A DNA stretch of 64,000 bases from Deltaproteobacteria bacterium (GCA_016218825.1 JACRCV010000091.1:124001-188000); one strand, 5' to 3'. Positions 1 to 9,495 are shown, counted from the stretch's first letter. The notes: a model not told the origin generated them from the sequence alone. Made by a program: numbers and translations.

Positions 1-1837
1 CCCACAAGGCGGCGCAGGCCGCCGGATCGCAATGCGTCGCCCCGGACGCGGTCAGCACCGGACACTGGTCGGCGGCGTTCGACGCCGCGGTCTTGAAGTG
101 CGCCCACTCCTCGTAGACCGACGGCTGCAGGACCGGGTCGAGGTAGGCCCGCACCGTGTACCACGTGTTCGCCTGTTGGTAGGTGTGGGTGTAGACGAAC
201 GCCGGGTAGGTCGGCTCGGCCACCACCACCAGCTCGGTCCGCTTCGCCTCCCACCGGATCGGTGGATCCCCGGGTGCCGGCGGCACGGCCGGCAGCGTGA
301 CCACCGCGCCGTCGCCGAAGTCGATCTTCTTGGCTTGATGTTGGCCGCGCGCCAGGAGTCGCAAGCTCCACGGGCTCTGCTGGCCGGTGTCGAAGTCGCG
401 ACCGCACGACAGCGCCACGAGGTTGGTCTGCTGGATGGTCGTGATGTTCGCGGGATCGCAGTACGGCTGATAGGCGTCGCCCTGCCAGCACAGCCAGAAC
501 ACGTCGGTGTCCGGCCGCCCGAAGCAGCTCTGGGCCCAGGCGTCTTGCGAGGTGCACGCGAAGTTGGGCTTGGCGTACACCGAGACGTACAGCATCCCCA
601 TGTCCCGCGCCAAGACCCTGCCGGCGAACGGCGCCGCGAAGCCGCACTCGCTGTCGTACACCTGCAGCGCGAACGGCGGCGTGAAGGGCGTGCAGTTGGG
701 CGCATGGTAGGTCCCGCCCATCTGATAGACACCGTAGCGCTCGGGGTGCCACTCCAACAGGCTCACGAGCCCCGGCAGCGTGGTCGCCGACACCATCAGG
801 TACCAGAGGTTTCCGGTCGAGCCGTCGGTGAACCAGCCGCCGCCGAGGTCCTCCGACTCGATGTCGACGATCTTGAGCACGTCGTCGTCCGGCACCGTGC
901 AGCCGTCGTCGATCCGGCCGTTGCAGTCGTTGTCGAGGCCGTCGCAGATCTCGACCCCGGTCGGCGGGCACGCGAGCGGCAGCCCCGCCGCGCAGGCCGG
1001 CAGGCTCACGGTGCCGAGGCAGGCGTCGCTGCACGTCATCAGCAGCTCCTCGTCCACCTCGCCGTCGCAGTCGTTGTCGAGGCCGTCGCAGCTCTCGGGG
1101 CTCGGGGTGCCCGGGACCGCGGCGCACGCCGTGCCGGCGCCGTCGGCCGCGCAGACCACCTCGCCTTGGACCTCGCACTCCCCGGTGCCGGAGGTACACG
1201 GTCCGCCGAGCACGAAGTCCTCGTCGACGTCGGCGTCGCAGTCGTTGTCGAGACCGTCGCAGCGCTCGGGGCCCGGGACCGGCGGATCGACGGAGCACTC
1301 GGCGCCCGCGTGGTCGGCGGTACAGACGATCACGCCGCCGACCGAACAGGCGCCGGTGGTCGCAGAACAGCCGGCGCCGACACCATAGCCTTCGTCCACC
1401 TGCCCGTTGCAGTCGTTGTCCTCGTCGTCACAGAGCTCGGCGGAAGGCACGTCGCTCGTCGGCACGCAGACCGCCGCGGTGCCGTCGGCGCTGCAGGCGT
1501 TGCGGCCGCAGCCGCCGGCGGGGGCGGCGCACAGCTTGCCGACGCGAAAACCCTCGTCGCCGAGCGCGTCGCAGTTGTTGTCTCTGCGGTCGCAGATCTC
1601 GGTCGCGCCCGGGTACGTCGTGGCGTCGTCGTCGTCACAGTCGTCGCAGGCGCACGCCGGGCTCGCCGCGGCGCAAGAGTCCGGCGCGAAGTGGCCGTCA
1701 TGATCGAGATCGACGAGGCCGTCGCAGGGCCCGTGTAGCGGATCGTCGGCACAGCCGATGCCGCCGGCGAGAGCCGAGATCACGACCAGACCGACGCCCG
1801 ACCACAGAACGCCACCTTGCTCGCCTGCTGCACGCAT
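1..1837 (-). CDS. MopE-repeat secreted protein, 3' part beyond window edge
   Basis: The reading frame stays open for 612 codons and runs off the left edge, so the C-terminus is missing. The ATG is preceded by GGAGG about ten bases upstream. The protein starts with a signal peptide ending near a cysteine (GCADDPLHGPC). It then has about five Cys-rich units carrying DNDCDG-like motifs (DNNCDA, DNDCNG, DNDCDA, DNDCDG, DNDCNG), the calcium- or copper-binding MopE motif. A larger Cys-poor C-terminal domain follows with YGVYQMGG, DVFWLCW and KIDFGDGAVVT. It is a clear paralogue of the gene at 7289-8923. Cell-surface or periplasmic location is inferred from the signal peptide. Metal binding follows from the family, and the substrate or partner is unknown. 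Confidence 0.82.
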   Translation of the reverse strand, partial: MRAAGEQGGVLWSGVGLVVISALAGGIGCADDPLHGPCDGLVDLDHDGHFAPDSCAAASPACACDDCDDDDATTYPGATEICDRRDNNCDALGDEGFRVGKLCAAPAGGCGRNACSADGTAAVCVPTSDVPSAELCDDEDNDCNGQVDEGYGVGAGCSATTGACSVGGVIVCTADHAGAECSVDPPVPGPERCDGLDNDCDADVDEDFVLGGPCTSGTGECEVQGEVVCAADGAGTACAAVPGTPSPESCDGLDNDCDGEVDEELLMTCSDACLGTVSLPACAAGLPLACPPTGVEICDGLDNDCNGRIDDGCTVPDDDVLKIVDIESEDLGGGWFTDGSTGNLWYLMVSATTLPGLVSLLEWHPERYGVYQMGGTYHAPNCTPFTPPFALQVYDSECGFAAPFAGRVLARDMGMLYVSVYAKPNFACTSQDAWAQSCFGRPDTDVFWLCWQGDAYQPYCDPANITTIQQTNLVALSCGRDFDTGQQSPWSLRLLARGQHQAKKIDFGDGAVVTLPAVPPAPGDPPIRWEAKRTELVVVAEPTYPAFVYTHTYQQANTWYTVRAYLDPVLQPSVYEEWAHFKTAASNAADQCPVLTASGATHCDPAACAALW

Positions 1838-2075
1838 CCGGACCTCACCTCCACCTTCGAGATACCCCAGACGATGCACGCCTCGTGCCGGCGCCTGGCC
1901 TGCGGCCGGCGCGCCTTTCCTCAGATGATACCAGCTATTGCGTGGCGTGCGCGGCGCCGGACCCTCGCGATCGTGTCTGCCTGGTCCACGGATTGCCGCG
2001 GTCGAGGACGACTCGTCCCGGCCTCCCGGGCGGACGGAGCGACCGCGCCGGTGCGCACGAGCGCCGGCGGCCGAC

Positions 2076-2840
2076 TCAGCGCAGCGCGTGCGGCTCCAGC
2101 GTCAGGGCCGGCGTCAGGCCGGAGAACCGCCAGCGGGAGGCGGGTTTGTCCGGCGCCGGGGTGGTCTGGAGCGGGCCGTTGGGCCGTGGCATCACCTGCC
2201 CCGACCACCAGAGCTCGATCTCGTGTTGCGCCGGGTAGCGCGGATCGTCGTCGGCGATCTCGGCCCGGGGGCCGAAGGCGAACGACACGCTGCCGCTCAA
2301 GCCGCGGTCCGGATCCGGACGGTGGTATTGGACGGCGGCAAAGTCGTAGCCGGGCTCGAGGTCGGCGAGCGCGGCCTGCCAGCCGCGGAGCTGCTCCCGG
2401 AAGTAGGCCTTCGTGCGCTGCACCTCGTCGGGATCGGGGCCGACGCCCGACGCGCAGTCCATTGCGAGCCAGTCGACATCGCCGCGCCGGATGGCGTCGG
2501 CGGCCTTGGCGGCGAGCGCGCGGGCCGCCCCGATCTGTGCCCGCGCGACGTCGTTGTACTCCTGCAACACCAACCGCAGGCCTCGCGCCTCGCCCGCATC
2601 CGGCGGCGGCAGGCCGCGACGATAGGGCGCCGACCCGGCGGCGAGCTTCGCCTCGAAGGCCTCCTTGTACTTCACGTAGGCGACCCAGTCGCCCTTGAAC
2701 TTGGTGCCGACCTCGACGAGCTCGAAGTCGAACCAACGCGCGCGCGCGAGCTTCTCCGCCTCTGCTGCAGTCATCTGCCGGCCTCCGTGCGCCACGGCCC
2801 CGAACAAATACGCGGTCGCCACGACGCCGCCGAGCGCCAT
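2076..2840 (-). CDS. Hypothetical membrane-anchored protein
   Basis: A 254-residue protein I do not recognise. With the ATG chosen here it opens with one hydrophobic segment (ALGGVVATAYLFGAVAHG), followed by a soluble, charged, mostly helical domain rich in Ala, Arg and Asp. The frame extends another 80 codons upstream, but that extension is Arg/Gly-rich and looks non-coding. A GTG about 13 codons upstream is an alternative that would add a positively charged cytoplasmic tail before the hydrophobic segment. It is transcribed in the same direction as the MopE-repeat gene downstream and divergently from the Ig-like gene. Coding status is supported by a long frame with good codon bias; function is unknown. 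Confidence 0.6.
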   Translation of the reverse strand: MALGGVVATAYLFGAVAHGGRQMTAAEAEKLARARWFDFELVEVGTKFKGDWVAYVKYKEAFEAKLAAGSAPYRRGLPPPDAGEARGLRLVLQEYNDVARAQIGAARALAAKAADAIRRGDVDWLAMDCASGVGPDPDEVQRTKAYFREQLRGWQAALADLEPGYDFAAVQYHRPDPDRGLSGSVSFAFGPRAEIADDDPRYPAQHEIELWWSGQVMPRPNGPLQTTPAPDKPASRWRFSGLTPALTLEPHALR

Positions 2841-3013
2841 CGACCGCCACCGCCCGGCGCGGGCGCCGCCTCTCGTCACCGTTTGGAGCCACGCCACGCG
2901 GGACACGGTAGCCGAGCCCGACCGACCAAACAAGAAGCGCCGTCCTGCCGCGCGCAGAGCCCACGCGGCGAAAAACAGGGGCGCTCTCCCGAGTGAAACA
3001 GTATACTTGGCTC

Positions 3014-3032
3014 GCCGACCCGGTCGGTCGGC
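3014..3032. promoter_or_regulatory. Inverted repeat in divergent promoter region
   Basis: A perfect 7-bp stem (GCCGACC / GGTCGGC) with a 5-base loop lies about 60 bases before the start codon of the Ig-like gene, in the 250-bp space between two divergent genes. It could be an operator or a leader hairpin. No clear -35/-10 pair was recognised nearby. Confidence 0.3.
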
Positions 3033-3093
3033 AGTCAAATCGATCACGCCGGTAAACAGCCGGGCATGATGCAACGTCACGAGGAGGTCATCG

Positions 3094-5040
3094 ATGGATT
3101 CTCTGCAGCGCCTGCTTTCTTCGTCGCGCCTCGTGTTGTTGGCGGCGGCAGTGCTTGGCCCGGGGTGCGGCGGCTCGGTGGTGCCGACCGCAGCTCAAGG
3201 CGACACCACGGCGCCGACGACGACCGCGGCCCCCCTCTCCGGCCGGTACGCGCCGCCCCTGACGGTGACCCTGACCGCCGACGAGGCGGCGACGATCTAC
3301 TACAGCAGCGACGGCACCCCGGCCTCGACCGCGTCGCCCGCCGGCGCCAGCCCGGTCGCGGTGCCGCTGACCGCCACCAGCACCCTGTCGTTCTTCGCGG
3401 TCGACGCCGCCGGCAACGTCGGCGCCGTCCGCAGCGAGACCTACACCCTCGACGGCGAGCCGCCGACGACCAGCGTCGACGTCGCGGCCCGAGCGTTCAA
3501 CGCCGCCTTTGACGTCGTGATCACCGCTTCCGAGACCGCGACGGTCTACCACACCCTGGATGGGACGACGCCGACGACCGCCTCCGCCAGCGGGCCGAGC
3601 CCGAAGACCGTCAACATCCCCGGCGGCGGCAGCGCGACGTTGTCGTTCTTCGCGATCGACACGGTGGGCAACGCCGAGGCCTCGATCCACACCGTCACCT
3701 ACACCTGGGACAACCTCGCCCCGACCGTCGCCGCCGACGTCGCGGTCGGGACCCTGACGGCCGCCACCACGGTCACCTTCACCGCCAGCGAGGCCGCGTC
3801 GCTCTACGCCACGACCGACGGGGTCGATCCGACGACGGCCCTGACTCCCACCGCGAACAGCGTGGCGATCCTGATCGCGGCCGCCACCACCGTGAAGATC
3901 CTGGCGGTCGACGCCGCCGGCAACCACAGCGGCGTCGCCAGCTGGGCCTACGGCTTCGACGACCAGCACCCCTCCGTGACCTCGTTCTCCCCCGCCGCCG
4001 GCCTGACCGACGTGCGCACCCTCGCCAACATCGTCATCACGTTCTCCGAGGCCATGAACCGCGCCGGCGTCCAGGCGGCGCTGAGCGTCGACGACGGCGC
4101 CAACGTGCCGCTCGCCTTCCATTGGCATGCGACCGCGGCTGGCGAGGTGCTCTTCGCCTGGCCGGCGCACGCCACCGACGCCGCCGACGTCAACACACCC
4201 TTTGCCGCCGCGACCGCGCACGCGGTGCACCTGACGGTCGCCGCGACCGACCTGGCGGGGAACGCGCTCGCCGCGCCGCTGGACTTTGCTTTCGCGACGC
4301 TCGACAACCGCGCCCCGGTCATCACGCTCGACCCCGACCCGGCGGTCATGGCGTCGCCGGGCCTGACCGAGGTCTCCGCCACTTTCGATCGGGCCATGGA
4401 TACCGGCGCCGGCCGGGTGACGATCACCTACGACCTGTTTGGCGGCGGCGACTTCCCGGTGGACGTGAACGACGGCGCCGAGCTGGCTTGGGTCGGTGAC
4501 ACCAAGCTCGTGCTCACCTTCGACGCCGGCCTGCCGGCGCCGACCGAGGCGGCCTACGTGGTCTTCTCCGACCTGCACAAGACCAACGGCGATGCGGTCG
4601 AAGACGTCGCGCTGCCCCTCGTCGTCGCGCGCCCGGGCGGCGGTGACACGACGCCGCCGGTGCTCGACATGCCGACCTCCGGCGTACCGGTCTCGATCGA
4701 CCCGCGCCTCGCGGTGCTGTGGTTCTCCGAGGTCCTCGACCCCGCGACGCTTCACGGCATCAGCGCCGCAGAGGCGATCTCGGGCGCGGTGGTCGACCTC
4801 GAGCCGCAGCTCGTGCTCCTGGGCCGGGCGGTGCGCTTCTCCACCGCCGGGATGCTCCCCGGCGTGACCTACACCATCCACATCAGCGCGACGCTCACCG
4901 ACGCGGCCGGCAACGCCGCGGCCGACGAGCTCTTCGACGTCGAGATCCGCGACCCCCTGGCGTATGGCGCGCCGCGGCCGTGGGCGTTGACGACCGGAGC
5001 CACGGCCGTCGCCCTGACCGCGCCCGAGCTCGGCGTCTAG
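3094..5040 (+). CDS. Ig-like/chitobiase-domain surface protein, N-terminal part before in-frame TAG
   Basis: The start is well defined by GAGGAGG eight bases upstream. A signal peptide with a possible lipoprotein cysteine (LGPGC) is followed by three tandem ~85-residue repeats of the chitobiase C-terminal / Ig-like type, each with a pattern like YYSSDGT followed by FFAVDAAGN. Three SbsA-type Ig (Big_5) domains follow, marked by PSVTSFSPAAG, ITFSEAMN and DAAGNA. The frame then meets TAG (ending GVYV-like: ELGV stop VVGGY), and the next frame continues in the same register with a matching domain pattern. The original gene was therefore probably one 1388-codon gene ending at 7260. A mutation, a sequencing error or amber readthrough would each explain this. 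Confidence 0.75.
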   Translation: MDSLQRLLSSSRLVLLAAAVLGPGCGGSVVPTAAQGDTTAPTTTAAPLSGRYAPPLTVTLTADEAATIYYSSDGTPASTASPAGASPVAVPLTATSTLSFFAVDAAGNVGAVRSETYTLDGEPPTTSVDVAARAFNAAFDVVITASETATVYHTLDGTTPTTASASGPSPKTVNIPGGGSATLSFFAIDTVGNAEASIHTVTYTWDNLAPTVAADVAVGTLTAATTVTFTASEAASLYATTDGVDPTTALTPTANSVAILIAAATTVKILAVDAAGNHSGVASWAYGFDDQHPSVTSFSPAAGLTDVRTLANIVITFSEAMNRAGVQAALSVDDGANVPLAFHWHATAAGEVLFAWPAHATDAADVNTPFAAATAHAVHLTVAATDLAGNALAAPLDFAFATLDNRAPVITLDPDPAVMASPGLTEVSATFDRAMDTGAGRVTITYDLFGGGDFPVDVNDGAELAWVGDTKLVLTFDAGLPAPTEAAYVVFSDLHKTNGDAVEDVALPLVVARPGGGDTTPPVLDMPTSGVPVSIDPRLAVLWFSEVLDPATLHGISAAEAISGAVVDLEPQLVLLGRAVRFSTAGMLPGVTYTIHISATLTDAAGNAAADELFDVEIRDPLAYGAPRPWALTTGATAVALTAPELGV

Positions 5041-7260
5041 GTGGTCGGCGGCTACGTTCCCGGCTCGATTTCGGCCGGCGACCTGCGCCTCTTCGTCACC
5101 GCCAGCGGCGAGCCGGTGCGCGGCCTGCACGCGTCTCTGCCGCCGGCGATGCTGCCGGACACGACGGTGCGCCTGCGGCTCGCGGCCGGCACGCCGCCGC
5201 TCTCGCCGTTGACCGAGTACACCCTGGCGGTGAGCGACATCGACAGCGCCGGCGGGGTCAACACCTTCGGCGGTGCTCCGGTGACGGTCAGCTTCACCAC
5301 CGCGGGTCAAGGCGACGACAGCCGGCCGTTGTTCGTGCCGGGCGCCGAGGTGTCCCTCGAGGTCTCCGGCGGCGGCCAGATCATCATCGACGGCAAGCTG
5401 GAGATCAGCGACGACGACCCCAGCCTCCTCGGCGTCGAGCTGTGGCACGACGGGATCTTCGTGACCCAGATGAGCGCGGCGCCGGGCCAGCCCGGTCACT
5501 TCGTCGTCAATGACGCCGACGGGTTGGTTCCAGGCGGCGTGAGCATCCCGGAAGGGTGGAGCGACGTCACCGTCGCGGTCGACGACGGCACCCATCAGGT
5601 CTCGATGCTGATGCCGGTGTATCTGATGCCGGACGCGGAGATCCCGACCGTCACCGCGCCGCTCGCCGGCGCGCTCGTCGATCCGGCCGCCACCGGCACC
5701 CTGCAGCTCACCTGGAGCCACACGCCGGGCCTCGCCGACCGACAGCTGCTGGCGGTCGCCGACATGACCGCGATCGGCGGCCCGCCGCAATTCGTCGGGG
5801 TCACGATCGTCGATCCGGACGCGACCGCGTTCGATCTCGGCGGCCGCTGGGGCGCGCTGTTGCAGCCCGGCCGCACCTACCTGGCGGCGGTCATCAAGCA
5901 GGTGGCGCGCAACGGCATGTACTCCGCGGGCACCGCGTCGATCTTCGGTCGCAGCATGGTGACCTTCGCGGTCGTCGACCCGACGCTGGGTGCTATCAGC
6001 GGCAGCCTGACCCTGCGAAGCCCGCTCGGCGCGGCGCCGCTGGTGATGCTCTTCGATTCGATGCCGGGCCCGGGGACGCCGCCTTCGGCCTACGTGGCCG
6101 CGCGGCCCGTCGTCGGTGACGAGCTGACCTGGACCTACGAGCTCGCGAACCTGGCCGACCTGAGCCCGGGCTACTTCGTGCTGACCCGGGTCGACGTGCT
6201 CAACAACACCGTCGACGGCCAGCCGCTCACCGAAGAGGACGACCTGATGGCCTACTACGGCATGCCGGGGGCGCCGGCGCCGGTCGCGATCACCGCGGGC
6301 GCAGAGGTCACCGGCATCGACCTGCCGGTCGACAACTGGCCCGGCCGGGTGCACGCGCTCTTGACCTCGGCGCAGACCATCGCCGGCGACCTGCTGTTCG
6401 TGTTGTGCCCCGACACCGCCACCTCGCCACCCTTCGATTCGAGCTGCAGCGTGGTGACGCAACGCACCCCCCTCGCCGCCAACAGCGCCGACATCACCGC
6501 GTACAACGTCGGCGACGGCGTCTACACCGCCTGGGTGGCCTTCGACCAAGACGGCGACGGCGACCTCGACCTCGGGTTGGCGCGAGAAGCGGCCGAGTCG
6601 CCCTTCACGGTCAACGGCGACACCCAGGAGGTGACGTTCGCGATCCCGGCGCCGCCGACGGGGGGTATCGACGGCTCGGTGGCGACACCCGCCGGGGCGT
6701 TGGGCGTGGCCGTCGTGGTCTATGGCCGGGGCGTCTCACCCGGGCCCGGCGTGCAGCCGCTCTACGCGGTCGCCGCGACGAGCGCGGATGGCGGCCTGTC
6801 GTGGAGCTACAGCATCAGCTACGTGGCCGCGGGCGACTACGACGTCTACGCCTTCATCGACCTCGACGACACCCCGGGGCCGCCCGACGCCGTGGCGCTG
6901 CCGCAACCCGCCGCGGTGACGGTCGCGACCAGCGTCGTGGTGCAGGATTTCACTCTGCCCGCGGGCGGCTTTGCGGGCACCGTGGCGACGCCCGGCGGCG
7001 CGCTCGGCGTGATGGTCGCGGTCTATGCTCGGGGGGTGACGCCCGGGCCTGGTGTGCCGCCGCTCTACGCGGTCGCCGCGGTCGACCTGGGTGGCGGCCT
7101 GTCGTGGAGCTACAGCATCGGCTCCGTGACCGACGGCGACTACGACGTCTACGCCTTCATCGACTTGGACGGCGCCGGCGGCCCCGACGGCGTGGCGGTG
7201 CCGGGCCCGGCGCCGCTGACCGTGGCCGGCGGGGTCGTCAGCCAGAGCTTCACTTTCTAG
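5041..7260 (+). CDS. Ig-like surface protein, C-terminal part after in-frame TAG
   Basis: Same reading frame as the preceding entry, beginning directly after its TAG codon. The GTG at the first codon has no ribosome-binding site, so independent translation is doubtful. The 739 residues hold the rest of an Ig-like domain (GAPVTVSFTTAG), further beta-sandwich domains, a Ca-binding-like DQDGDGDLDLG stretch, and two near-identical ~100-residue modules at the end (GGIDGSVATPAG and GGFAGTVATPGG). The domain style resembles carboxypeptidase-regulatory or DUF-type beta sandwiches used as spacers in surface proteins. Best read as the distal part of one interrupted gene rather than a separate one. Confidence 0.6.
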   Translation: MVGGYVPGSISAGDLRLFVTASGEPVRGLHASLPPAMLPDTTVRLRLAAGTPPLSPLTEYTLAVSDIDSAGGVNTFGGAPVTVSFTTAGQGDDSRPLFVPGAEVSLEVSGGGQIIIDGKLEISDDDPSLLGVELWHDGIFVTQMSAAPGQPGHFVVNDADGLVPGGVSIPEGWSDVTVAVDDGTHQVSMLMPVYLMPDAEIPTVTAPLAGALVDPAATGTLQLTWSHTPGLADRQLLAVADMTAIGGPPQFVGVTIVDPDATAFDLGGRWGALLQPGRTYLAAVIKQVARNGMYSAGTASIFGRSMVTFAVVDPTLGAISGSLTLRSPLGAAPLVMLFDSMPGPGTPPSAYVAARPVVGDELTWTYELANLADLSPGYFVLTRVDVLNNTVDGQPLTEEDDLMAYYGMPGAPAPVAITAGAEVTGIDLPVDNWPGRVHALLTSAQTIAGDLLFVLCPDTATSPPFDSSCSVVTQRTPLAANSADITAYNVGDGVYTAWVAFDQDGDGDLDLGLAREAAESPFTVNGDTQEVTFAIPAPPTGGIDGSVATPAGALGVAVVVYGRGVSPGPGVQPLYAVAATSADGGLSWSYSISYVAAGDYDVYAFIDLDDTPGPPDAVALPQPAAVTVATSVVVQDFTLPAGGFAGTVATPGGALGVMVAVYARGVTPGPGVPPLYAVAAVDLGGGLSWSYSIGSVTDGDYDVYAFIDLDGAGGPDGVAVPGPAPLTVAGGVVSQSFTF
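6661..7257 (+). repeat. Tandem duplication of ~300-bp coding module
   Basis: Two adjacent units of about 303 and 294 bases encode closely matching ~100-residue modules. Shared anchors are GVTPGPG/GVSPGPG, PLYAVAA, GGLSWSYSI and DYDVYAFIDLD. The similarity is visible at DNA level too, so the duplication looks recent or is kept alike by gene conversion. Confidence 0.85.
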
Positions 7261-7288
7261 GCGGCGGCGGCGCGCTCCTGACGGGGCG

Positions 7289-8923
7289 CTACGGCGTGTA
7301 AAGCGCCGGGCACACGCCGTCGGCGATCTTGAGGGCCACGGTGGTCACCCAGCCGCCGGAGCTGGTCGCGACCAGGGTGTAGGTGCCGGGAGAGGCGTAG
7401 GTGTGCACGTTCACCCGCGTCTGCGCGAGGTCGCCGAGCGAGGCGGCGTCATACACCTCGGTTCGGGCCGGCACCGCCGGCACGCTCGGGCTCGCACCGT
7501 AGGTGACGACGTGGCCATCGCCGAAGTCGATCGTGCCCACGAACGTCGAGTTGCCTTCGATCACGACCAGGCTCCGGGAGCTCGGCGCGCGCGCCTCTCT
7601 GGTGACGTCGGGGCCGCAGGTGAGGAGCACGACGTCGTCCCAGAGCCCGCCGGAGCTCGGACAGAGCTCGCCGCGACCCTCGGCGTCCCAACACAACCAG
7701 AAGACATCCGCCTGCGGGTTGCCGAAACAGAACACCGGCTCTTCGGCCTGCGTGGCGCAGGCGAGCGGGTCGCGGTCATCGAAGAGGATCTCGAGCGTGG
7801 TCACCGAGGCGGCGTAGCCTGAGTACGTCAGCGTGCCGGGCGCCGGGGTCGCGAAGCGCGCCGCGCCGCACGTGCCGCCGGCGCCGAAGGCCGAGCTCCC
7901 GAACGCCGTGAAGGCGCCGCCCAGCCGGTACACTCCGTACCGGGCGGCGTCGGTCCGCAAGAGCGAGCCGAGGGCAGGGAGGAGCGCCTCGTTCACCTGG
8001 AGGATCCCGCTGGTGTAGCCGGAGTACGTCGTCCCGCCGCAGGTGTTCCCGGTCGGCACGCGGCAGACGCAGTCGAGCATGCTACAGCAGGAAGAGAACA
8101 TGTCCTCGCTCTCGAGCGAGCCGAGCTTCACGATCTCCGGCGGCGGGCAGCCCTCGTCGGCGGCGCCGCTGCAGTCATTGTCGACGCCGTCGCCGCAGAC
8201 CTCCGGCAACACCGGACAGCTGCTCCAAACGCCGGCGGCGCAGGTCTTCCGACCGTTGACGACACCGTTGCAGTCGACGCAGTCGGCGGCCACGTCATCG
8301 TCGATGACCGTGTCGCAATCGTTGTCGAGGTTGTCGCAGAGCTCGACCGAGGACGCGCCGGCCACCGCGCCGCACACCGCGCCGTCAGCGGTGGCGTTGC
8401 AGACGGTCGTGCCGGAGCGCCGGCACAGGCCGACGCCGGCCTCGCAGGGCACGCCGGTCCCGAAGCCTTCGTCGATCTCGCCGTCGCAGTCGTTGTCGTC
8501 GTCGTCACAGACCTCGACCGACGGTGTCGCGTCTGCCGCCTGGCAGACGACCGCGCTCCCATCCGGCGAGCAGCGGTTGCGTCCACACATTCCCTCACCG
8601 GCGGCGCACAGCTTGCCGAGGCGCGGAAAGCCTTCGTCGACGAGGCCGTCGCAGGTGTTGTCCTTGGCGTCACACAGCTCGGTGGCGCCTGCGTTGACGG
8701 TCGGGTCGGCGTCGTCGCAGTCGTCGCAGGGGCAAGCGGCGTCTTCGGTCCGGCAGGAGTCGGGCGTGTAGTGGCCGTCGCCATCGGCGTCGACGGCGCC
8801 GGTGCACGGGCCGTGCAGAGGATCTTTGGCGCAGCCGAGCGTGAGCCCCGAGAGCATCGCCAGCCCCAGCAAAATACGATGGCTGCAGGTGTCCTCAGAA
8901 CGGCCGGGGCTGTGCGTCATCAT
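7289..8923 (-). CDS. MopE-repeat secreted lipoprotein
   Basis: A 544-residue protein. An ATG four codons further upstream exists, but GGAGG lies inside that extension and five bases before the ATG used here (a second ATG follows directly), so this start is preferred. A signal peptide leads to a possible lipobox (LTLGC). Cys-rich units with DNTCDG, DNDCDG, DNDCDT and DNDCSG follow, as in the MopE metal-binding family. The C-terminal ~330 residues (YGVYRLGG, CFGNPQADVFWLCW, TIDFGDGHVVT) match those of the protein at the left window edge. The two paralogues bracket the Ig-like gene, which ends 28 bases away in convergent orientation. Probably cell-surface; function unknown. Confidence 0.85.
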   Translation of the reverse strand: MMTHSPGRSEDTCSHRILLGLAMLSGLTLGCAKDPLHGPCTGAVDADGDGHYTPDSCRTEDAACPCDDCDDADPTVNAGATELCDAKDNTCDGLVDEGFPRLGKLCAAGEGMCGRNRCSPDGSAVVCQAADATPSVEVCDDDDNDCDGEIDEGFGTGVPCEAGVGLCRRSGTTVCNATADGAVCGAVAGASSVELCDNLDNDCDTVIDDDVAADCVDCNGVVNGRKTCAAGVWSSCPVLPEVCGDGVDNDCSGAADEGCPPPEIVKLGSLESEDMFSSCCSMLDCVCRVPTGNTCGGTTYSGYTSGILQVNEALLPALGSLLRTDAARYGVYRLGGAFTAFGSSAFGAGGTCGAARFATPAPGTLTYSGYAASVTTLEILFDDRDPLACATQAEEPVFCFGNPQADVFWLCWDAEGRGELCPSSGGLWDDVVLLTCGPDVTREARAPSSRSLVVIEGNSTFVGTIDFGDGHVVTYGASPSVPAVPARTEVYDAASLGDLAQTRVNVHTYASPGTYTLVATSSGGWVTTVALKIADGVCPALYTP

Positions 8924-9192
8924 GAGATCCTCCATGCCGGCGAATGAAGAGCAAGGAGCGTGCCGCCCGCCGCGCGGTGTTCACCTCGAAGGTGCTCGGA
9001 TTATAGACGAGATTCTGACGTCTGGCGGTTCACCGCCGAGCGCAAAGCGGGACAAAACGTCCCGAAGCGAGACCGGAAGAGCTCCGACGGGGCGCGGGCG
9101 GAGGCTCGCCAATCTCGGGCGGCCGCTGGTTCCCGGACACGGTCAGCCACGGCAGGTCCTATCCCGACGATACCTGGTGGTATTGAGGCGAC

Positions 9193-9495
9193 TCAGCGCC
9201 GGCGCCGCTTGCCGTCGGGGCGCTTCTTCGCCGGCTTGCGGCTGACGTCCACGGTGACCGACTCGGCCGGCGCCGACGGCGCCTCGAGCACCGCGACGAC
9301 GGGGCGGGTCGCGATCACCGGGATCGGCGGCGCCAGGTCGACGGGGCGGCCCGCATCGGCACCACGCGCCCGAGCGCTCGCCGCCGACGACCAGGTCCAC
9401 GGCGTCCCTTCGACGCGGTAGCTGCCATGACCACACGCCGCGAGCGGCAGGCCGAGCCCTGCGATGATGACGGCGGCGGCCACACGGACTCCCAT
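9193..9495 (-). CDS. Small lipoprotein, unknown function
   Basis: A 100-residue protein with a textbook lipoprotein signal (hydrophobic AAAVIIAGLGLPLAAC, cysteine near residue 21). The rest is a low-complexity region rich in Ala, Pro and Arg with a very basic tail (KKRPDGKRRRR). No known domain was recognised. It is divergent from the next barrel-type gene. The lipobox supports it being real; the low-complexity body makes the functional prediction empty. Confidence 0.55.
   Translation of the reverse strand: MGVRVAAAVIIAGLGLPLAACGHGSYRVEGTPWTWSSAASARARGADAGRPVDLAPPIPVIATRPVVAVLEAPSAPAESVTVDVSRKPAKKRPDGKRRRR

Noticed and set aside
32-1738. Long open frame on the plus strand opposite the MopE-repeat gene
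   Set aside because: It has Arg/Val/Ala-rich low-complexity content; the minus strand carries clear DNDCDG repeats and a good ribosome-binding site, so the plus frame is a GC-rich shadow.
3088-6549. 1153-codon open frame on the minus strand opposite the Ig-like gene
   Set aside because: His/Arg/Gly-rich text with no domain; it only mirrors the codon bias of the real plus-strand gene.
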